This document shows positions 58,101-64,000 of a stretch of DNA of 64,000 nucleotides, piece after piece. Positions within the stretch are counted from its first letter, which is position 1; the number at the start of each line of letters is the position of its first letter. The position numbers and the translations under genes were made by a program. The DNA is from Gaeumannomyces sp. JS-464 (lineage: Eukaryota > Ascomycota > Sordariomycetes > Magnaporthales > Magnaporthaceae), in contig NGZR01000009.1 in assembly GCA_002197995.1 (NCBI GenBank), positions 1 through 64,000 of the forward strand, written 5' to 3'. Below the pieces are notes generated by a model that searched no databases, had not been told where the DNA came from, and saw only the letters and a list, made by a program, of their open reading frames with translations.

Positions 58101-58955
58101 AATTGTCGCATTGCCAGCATGTTATAAATTTTTGCTTCTCCTTTGGGCAATGATCATCACTTGTCTGCAAGGCGTTCAAAAATAGCCAAGATTGTTAACA
58201 TGCTAGTCGTTCTGGGAGGCTCGGTTGTTGCTGACAGCGCCACGGGTTCTGAGAAGAAACAGTTTACTGACAGAAAGCATGTAGGTCAAAAGAATGCTCC
58301 AGTACATGTGGTGACGCTGTGAAGGCGAGCTGGACGATTTGTCAAGGATTGCAGCGATCTACAAGTTCGACAGGCGTGACGCCGCAAGCCGGTCAGCCTT
58401 GTGTTCCAATCTTAGATGCCCAGTCTTGGTTTCAAGGCAACCGCAGTTGACCGATTGAGTTGCGCTGCAGAGACGCGACGAGGAAAGGGCGTATATGGGG
58501 ATACCCGGGAAGGTAATCTTCCGTACCTGCTGCGCGTTGACGAGGTCCCAGTTCTGGATGCAAGCGCGGAGAGACAGCGGAGCAGCTGGGCTTCGCGAGT
58601 TTGCCTTCACCCAGCGGGCCCTCAGAGTTCCGAGAGTGTCGGGGTAGCTGAAAGAGCCTCGCATGTCGCGACAGGCCCATTCAAACAGCTCCAGGGCCTC
58701 AGCCTCCTTGGGGGCCGTGCCGGCCCTGACGAGCGAGTCCATCAGGATGAGGGCGGCGCATCTCTCGAGCGGGCCGTCCAGCCTGGACTCGGCGCACGCC
58801 TTGACGACATCATAGTAGGGGTCATTGAGGGCCTTTGCACGCTTGTCGGCCAGGCGCACGACGGTGGGCCAGTTGCCGTCGCTAAAGGCCGTCTGCAGCT
58901 GGATGTCGACGCTGCTCTTCAGCGCGGGCCGGTAGTAGGCCTCGTTCATCGCCAT
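55191..58955 (-). CDS. naa25: NatB N-terminal acetyltransferase auxiliary subunit (MDM20/NAA25)
   Basis: The non-catalytic ribosome-anchoring subunit of NatB. Exon 1 is 58527-58955 and exon 2 is 58272-58358. Exon 3 is 58073-58164, with one lost T in the TTT run at 58126-58128. Exon 4 begins at 57966; further introns lie between there and 55191. The TPR-like start reads SVDIQLQTAFSDGNWPTVVR, then LRACIQNWDLVNAQQ, IAAILDKSSSSPSQRHHMYW, EEVVFYYRLLACH, ADWVVWRLFITAA, and further on KAPNQPPLRLFLAQLYLLLG and KRTIHDALSPLLFDR, all typical of the family. The end reads SVFDTIGGRTAVEAWAGKIV to TAG at 55191-55193, after a lost base in the five-C run at 55327-55331. Total is about 1000 residues. Exact middle and 3' exon boundaries were not resolved. 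Confidence 0.8.
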
Positions 58956-60216
58956 GATGCGGGCGGCGCGAGCTAGCTGGATGGGCCGGACGTTCGCATG
59001 CAGGCCGGAACGGGGTCAGTCGTGGATCTGGCGCGCACAGCGGTCCTCGAGCTGAGGGGCCCCAATGTCTCGGAATCTCAAGGTCAGTGACATGGAAATG
59101 GAGCTGTCCGCCCGCCAGCCGCATCCAGAATGTGGGATGGATGTGGTGGGGCTGCGGGGCATTGATCGCGGAAACCCGCCACGGTCGCCCTCGGCAGTTC
59201 ACCCGTGCATGCAGTGTCGCCGCCCGAACATGTGGATACTCTTCTCCCGAATTACTCGAACTTTCTGTTTCCTTCCCCCCGGAATTCTCTATTTTTTTTT
59301 TATTCCATGCCCAGCTTCTCGTTGTTTTTCTCTTAACAATCGCTTTATCTAGGTACCGATTCCAGGGCCCATCATTTAGGTGGTACCTAATCTGTGCAAG
59401 TTCGAACAAACAAACCTTCAGGGGGAGTACAGTGCTTTTTCAGCCACATGCCGAATGAACCAATCAAGCCGCGTGCTGGCAGCGGAAGATCCCCCGCTGG
59501 TAATTCCATCCCATACGTCCGATCATTCCATCATTGTGCACGTATTTCCATCCACCTCAGTGTCTCCCCATCCACATCTTAGATGAGGCAGCAAACGGCT
59601 TCGGCAGATCCTGGCACAGGGTGTGAAGGAGGGCGAGAACATCAGGGAGGTGGGCAGCGACATCAGCAACGACAGGGCAATTCAGATGATCGTCCTGCAT
59701 GCCAAGCTTCCCCCAAGTCAGTTGGGGTATCAGGCATGGTGGTGGCAGAGGTATCCAGTTCCATGGCACCACGAGGTGGTAACTGCCACCTAAATTTAGG
59801 TTTGCAGACACGCACACCGGCGCAAGCTTTCGGCGATGGCGACGTTGGGATAAATTTAAACGGCAAATTATCGGGGAGCAATGGATACATTAATCTCAGC
59901 CACGCTTCATCGGCGCTCTCAGCTGAATGGATTTGTTGTTCTGACGTTGCTGTGTAACTGCGCGCGCGGGGAACAAGCTTCGTCCCATCTCTATCTACCT
60001 CGACATCCGAACTGCTTCTGCATCCTGCGTGACATGCATCTCCCACGACCCTGCGTGCCTGCCTAACACTTACACTCCACCACCGACCTACCGACCTGCA
60101 GCTTACTCTCCTCCAACACACAAGGACCATTCTTCCCTGGAGAGACATCACCAACTCGAAAAGACACAAGCAGAGGGACTCAATATCCACAGGCATACTC
60201 GAACTCAAAATTCATC
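58956..60216. other. Divergent promoter region, no gene supported
   Basis: About 1.26 kb between NAA25 (minus) and the CVNH gene (plus). Short overlapping open frames show no domain. The last 150 bp resemble a leader (CT/CA-rich). Confidence 0.5.
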
Positions 60217-60720
60217 ATGGAGCTTTGGAGACTGCTGCTGAGCCTTGGCGCCCTCGCCGCCCTTCCCGCCGCCGCTGCCTTGAAGGGCGACTTCCTGGCG
60301 ACATGTCGCGACGTCAACGTGGTCTCTGCTGATCCCGCCAATACTCCCGCCTTCAACGACTTCGTCAATGCGACGTGCCAAAGCATGGACAGCAAGAGCC
60401 AAGTGACCTCGATGGACCTCAACCTCTGCGTGGGCTTCGACGTCTCAGCCCAGGCGCTCTCGTGGTCTCCCATGTAGGTCGACCGTCCATATCTGGATCT
60501 GGGTCTTCCTGGGCAACTTCTCGCATGGAAACACACGCGGCTGACACACTACGAACACAACCGAAGGGGCAAGTTCCGCAACTACTGCCGTGACTGCGGT
60601 CTGAAGCCTCCTAGTGAGCTGCAGTGCACATGCGGCGCCGGCCGTCGCACTAGCCGCCTCGATCTCAGTTCGTACAACCTCTTCCTGTCTAGAGATGATA
60701 GGCAAACCTTCCGTGTATGA
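60217..60720 (+). CDS. Secreted CVNH-domain (cyanovirin-N homology) protein
   Basis: Two exons (60217-60473, 60567-60720; intron 60474-60566, GTAGGT...CCGAAG, branch GCTGACAC) encode 136 residues in one open frame. The first 21 residues, MELWRLLLSLGALAALPAAAA, are a signal peptide. The mature part has the two-repeat CVNH layout: FLATCRDVNVV, NATCQSMD, TSMDLNLCVGF and ALSW, then FRNYCRDCGL, LQCTCGAG and RTSRLDLSSYNLFL. CVNH is a sugar-binding fold found in filamentous fungi, often secreted; individual fungal roles are mostly unknown. The domain is single and has no partner domain such as LysM. Ending at TGA 60718-60720, the second repeat is slightly short, so a missed final exon is possible. 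Confidence 0.78.
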
Positions 60721-61864
60721 TTGGCGATCTGACCTGCTAGCCCACCCCAAACAGACGATGGCATCGCCAACCGGAACGGAACTCTGTTTTGCGTGAGCTG
60801 GGATAAGCTGCAGTAGGCAAGCGTCTTCGGGATTGATGTCCCGGGTATACATCCCTTGGGCACTCATATTTCTTTATTTCGATCCCTTCAAACGATAGCA
60901 CGGCGTCCAGGCGGCATTTCTAGCTTCGTTGCGTTATCACGGGCATTTTGAGCTTGCCTGCTCGATCGTTCTACTTTGTTCCAAATACAGATAGATCAAA
61001 TTGGAGTGGGAGTCACCACTGGCTCGCAGAACCTCGCCCATACCTAGGCACCGGCCGTGATACGTCTCCCGAATACTATCAGCGCGTGCGGAAAAAGCAC
61101 GGCGCCATATGCTCCATCCGCCAGAGTCGCCAGGCATATTACACACATCTCCGCATTGCATATCACATTCTTTACGTAGCGCTGACTGGAATGATAAAAG
61201 TCTGTCAGCCGCAGGATATGCAGCTTTTCTCACATCTCGAGCCGTGTGGAAATGGAAGAATCAGGTTCTGCCCGCCTGGGTCTCAGGCTTTGAGATCTCC
61301 CTGAGAACGCTCTCAGATCATCGTCAACCGCAAGCAGCTCTACAATCACCGCCATTTGCATGACATGTGATATCCTTATTCCGCCTTCAAGTCTTCCATG
61401 CCAGGTCTTCATCCTCTCACCTTTCAACCTCAGTTCGCTCAGCACTTTTCCGCCTTTTTCGAAAAAAAAAAAAACACCAATTCAAATCCATACACCGTCA
61501 TCTTTAGCCTTTTCAAATTCTCTGCTATTTATTTCTTTTACCACTCAACGAGCCCATTCTTCAACTGGGACTTCTCCATTATCATCTGCCGCTGGGTGCC
61601 TGCTTTCTTTCCTTCTTCGTCTTTCTGGCATTCGGGCATCTTTACCCTTCTTTTCTCCGCTGTCCCCTTGAAGTGTTTGGAGCTCTTGCTCGTCCACTTG
61701 TATCCCGGCATATCAAGCCGACCTGCTTTGGCAGATTCCCTACCATTAACATTTGAACTATTTTCGGGGCGCTCTTTGTTCGGCCATTTTTGGGATTTGC
61801 ACAAAGACGCATACGACGGACATCTGGAATCACAAACGACCAAATTTACGATACCCCATTTCAA
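60721..61864. other. Intergenic region and likely leader of the next gene
   Basis: No gene is recognised. The sequence from about 61380 is pyrimidine-rich with a 12-A run near 61462-61473, as expected of a long 5' leader. Confidence 0.45.
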
Positions 61865-64000
61865 ATGCCTGCCTCGCCGGCAGTAGGACATCCCTCCACC
61901 TCGCACCTTCCTCCCCGGTCATCAGGGTTGTTACTAGGTGCTAACCGACGCCACCGCGACCAGAAACAAACCACGGCAGGAGCGCCGACACCCACAAAAC
62001 CTGTCCGGAGTAGGCTTCAAAGCAAAGTGGACGCGTCTCTAGCGGCTGCGAGCCCCCTTCGATCTACAGCTCGCAAGGGTTCCGAGGTCATTGATCTTAC
62101 CGGCATGGAGAGCGACGCCAAGCCCGCCACCAATAACAGCATTTTGCGCCAGGGTCCACGGCGCCGCCTCTTCCCCCATGCGACAGACAGGGCACACAAA
62201 ACCGTCCAGGCAGTAGGCAGAGCGCCCTCAGCCAGGCCGTCGAAACCGTCCATCTCTACCGCGCCCGCCAGGATGGGCAATTCCTGGTCGAAGCCGGCGG
62301 CAGAGGCGGCCGGTCCAGCATCCTGCGTTTCGAATTCGTCGACAGACGAATGGAGCCTGCCGTCATCCCCCATAGAGAGGCTCGTGGCCAGCCGTCAGGC
62401 AGCTGCCGATACATCTGCAAACCACCGAGAAGTCGTGCATGCTGAGCGAGTCCCACCTGCGCCTGCTCCCGATGGGGCCAAGCCTGGGCCAGCTCGCTCT
62501 GGGGTTAAGCCGGCGCCAAGCCCCGGCGCGGGCGCCCTTGTCATTGATCTGACGGCTGATGCGTCCTCTAGCGACGACGAGAGCGGCCACAGCCAGCCTG
62601 GGACCTCTCGCCACGGGACTTCGGTTGCGCCGCCACCGCAGGCGCCGCCCATTCCGTCTGGTCCAGTCGACTCGCCACCGCGGCCGCGCATGCCCGGAGT
62701 GCGATGGAGTGGCTTTCCAGGTCTTGGGGTCCACAGGGAGATTCCATCTCCAGCCATATCCATCGGCTCCTCCGTCATCTCAGTAGCTGGTGGTTCTCGG
62801 TACTCGTCCAGCCCAGGCAGCGCGGAGGTTAGCACGTCTGACCAGAGGGTAGAGGCATCGGGATTGCTGAGCGAGCGTCGCTCGCCCGAGCCTTCGCCCG
62901 AGGGCCGCCAATCCCCTGCCATCGACGGAGTTACCAAAGGCCCTTCCTCGTCAGCTTCGCCGCGACTTGCACAGCCCCATGCACAGTCATCACCACCTCG
63001 ACTGTCCTTCTCGCAGATCTCCAGCACTGAGACAGCACCGACAACGCCTCCCCGGAAAATGCCCAAGGTGAAGCAAGAGCTGCTCGAGGAGGACGAGGAG
63101 ACCAAGGAGACACAGTCCGAGCCTGTCAGAAATGGCGACTCGAAGAATGGATCGCAGAAGTCCAAAGGCAGCCTCGAACTCGTTCAGGAGTCTCCAGCAC
63201 CGTCAACGCCGGCAGCAGTCATCTCGTCTGCTATCAAACGGAGCGCGCGCACTCCAGAAAAGAGAAAGGAGCAGGCCCAGCTCCTCGAAATGGTTGAGCT
63301 GTACGACTCGGCCAGCAGCGATAGTGAAGACGAGAGGCGACACAAAGCTGAGCTCGTCGGCGGCACCAGGTACGTGGTGGACGAATCCGCGTGGGCGACT
63401 TCAGCGAAGCAGGCCAAGCGCACGGGGGTCCCGCCCATCATCCCGACCAGGCTGCCCCCGCCGATGCCGCCCAAGGTGACCGAGAAGGACCTGCTGCGAC
63501 TGGGCAAACAAGCCGGGGTCAAAATCTCATGGCTCTCGAACGTGATCGGCAAGAAGTCCAGGAAGCTGGAAGCCGACCCGATGTGATCACCATCGGATCC
63601 GGGTGCAGGCACCGCCCCGAGGTAGATGGTGTGGGAAACCTGAGCGCAGATTTGTGGCAGGACCGCGAGAGGAAGCGGAGACTCCAGGAGAGCCACGAAC
63701 GTCGCAAGAAGCGCCAAGCCGCCGTGAGCGAGCTTCTCGACTCCCTATACCTGATGCTCGACGCTGCCGAGCCGGACGACCTTGCACCTACAGCCTCTCT
63801 CAAGAGCCGATCGAACAAAGCTGGCCAGCCGACCGTAGGGTCCGATTCTGAGAAAGGAGAAACTGCCAACACTGTCTCTGCTCCGGAAAGCAGCACCAAG
63901 AGGCGCCGCAACGGCGATGAGGCCGATGACTCGCTCGCTCCAGTGAAGAAGTCGCGCTTCGAAAAGGAGCGAGAGGATGGCATTACCGAAGGGAATCTTG
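61865..64000 (+). CDS. Disordered nuclear-type protein with SUMO-interacting motifs, partial
   Basis: This runs off the right edge of the window. The chosen start is the Met at 61865 (MPASPAVGHPSTSHLPPRS); an in-frame Met at 61790 would add 25 residues. The first 570 or so residues are low-complexity, rich in Ser, Pro, Arg and Ala. Two near-identical motifs, EVIDLTGMESD and LVIDLTADASSSDDES, match hydrophobic SUMO-interacting motifs followed by acidic/serine residues. A basic RKMPKVKQELLEEDEE stretch follows. At 63577-63579 a CCC run has probably lost one C: the written frame stops at 63586, but the next frame continues DVITIGSGCRHRPEVDGVGN and a lysine/arginine-rich coiled segment to the edge. 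I do not recognise the family. Confidence 0.6.

Noticed and set aside
1..64000. CRISPR arrays, tRNA or rRNA genes
   Set aside because: No regularly spaced repeats, tRNA-like TTCGANNC stem patterns or rRNA signatures were seen by eye on either strand. A covariance-model scan would be needed to exclude a tRNA.

Overview
This window is nuclear DNA of a filamentous ascomycete, most likely a Sordariomycete. The evidence is short GT-AG introns (44-102 bp) with CTRAC-type branch sites, GC-rich coding sequence, a multidomain iterative polyketide synthase, a Zn2Cys6 regulator, and a 5' island of AT-rich transposon relics that look mutated by RIP (C-to-T and G-to-A decay). No species can be named from the sequence alone.

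Region 1 (1-14100) is a decayed transposon island containing a three-level nest. A pogo/Fot1-type DNA transposon (2672-13599, perfect 21-bp terminal inverted repeats, TA target duplication) is split by a TG...CA element (3257-12370, 5-bp duplication CGTAG). That element is itself split by a Ty1/Copia retrotransposon (4715-12283, 235-bp LTRs, RIP-altered 5-bp duplication). A short relative with the same terminal repeat lies at about 840-1552.

Region 2 (14150-37600) is a candidate secondary-metabolite locus between the transposon island and housekeeping genes. It holds a small secreted protein, a highly reducing PKS (minus strand), a divergently transcribed polytopic membrane protein, a short-chain dehydrogenase, a DUF3237 protein, a Zn2Cys6 factor, a PaxM-type FAD monooxygenase and a second flavin monooxygenase. 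The combination suggests a polyene-type polyketide that is oxidised, possibly epoxidised, and then rearranged. The product is unknown. The PKS carries an in-frame TGA and several frameshifts.

Region 3 (38400-64000) is mostly housekeeping: TRAPP-II subunit TRS130, methylthioribose-1-phosphate isomerase MRI1, an M20 peptidase, a KIN4/FRK1-like kinase, geranylgeranyltransferase-I beta subunit CDC43, ILM1, the NatB auxiliary subunit NAA25, a secreted CVNH-domain protein, and a partial disordered protein with SUMO-interacting motifs.

Important caveat: about twenty frame breaks can be located. Most are the apparent loss of one base at a short homopolymer, and several fall in genes expected to be essential (TRS130, CDC43, NAA25). 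This looks more like systematic undercalling in the assembly than true decay, so the broken cluster genes should not be called dead without read-level checks. Exon boundaries were derived by eye from splice signals, frame and family conservation.
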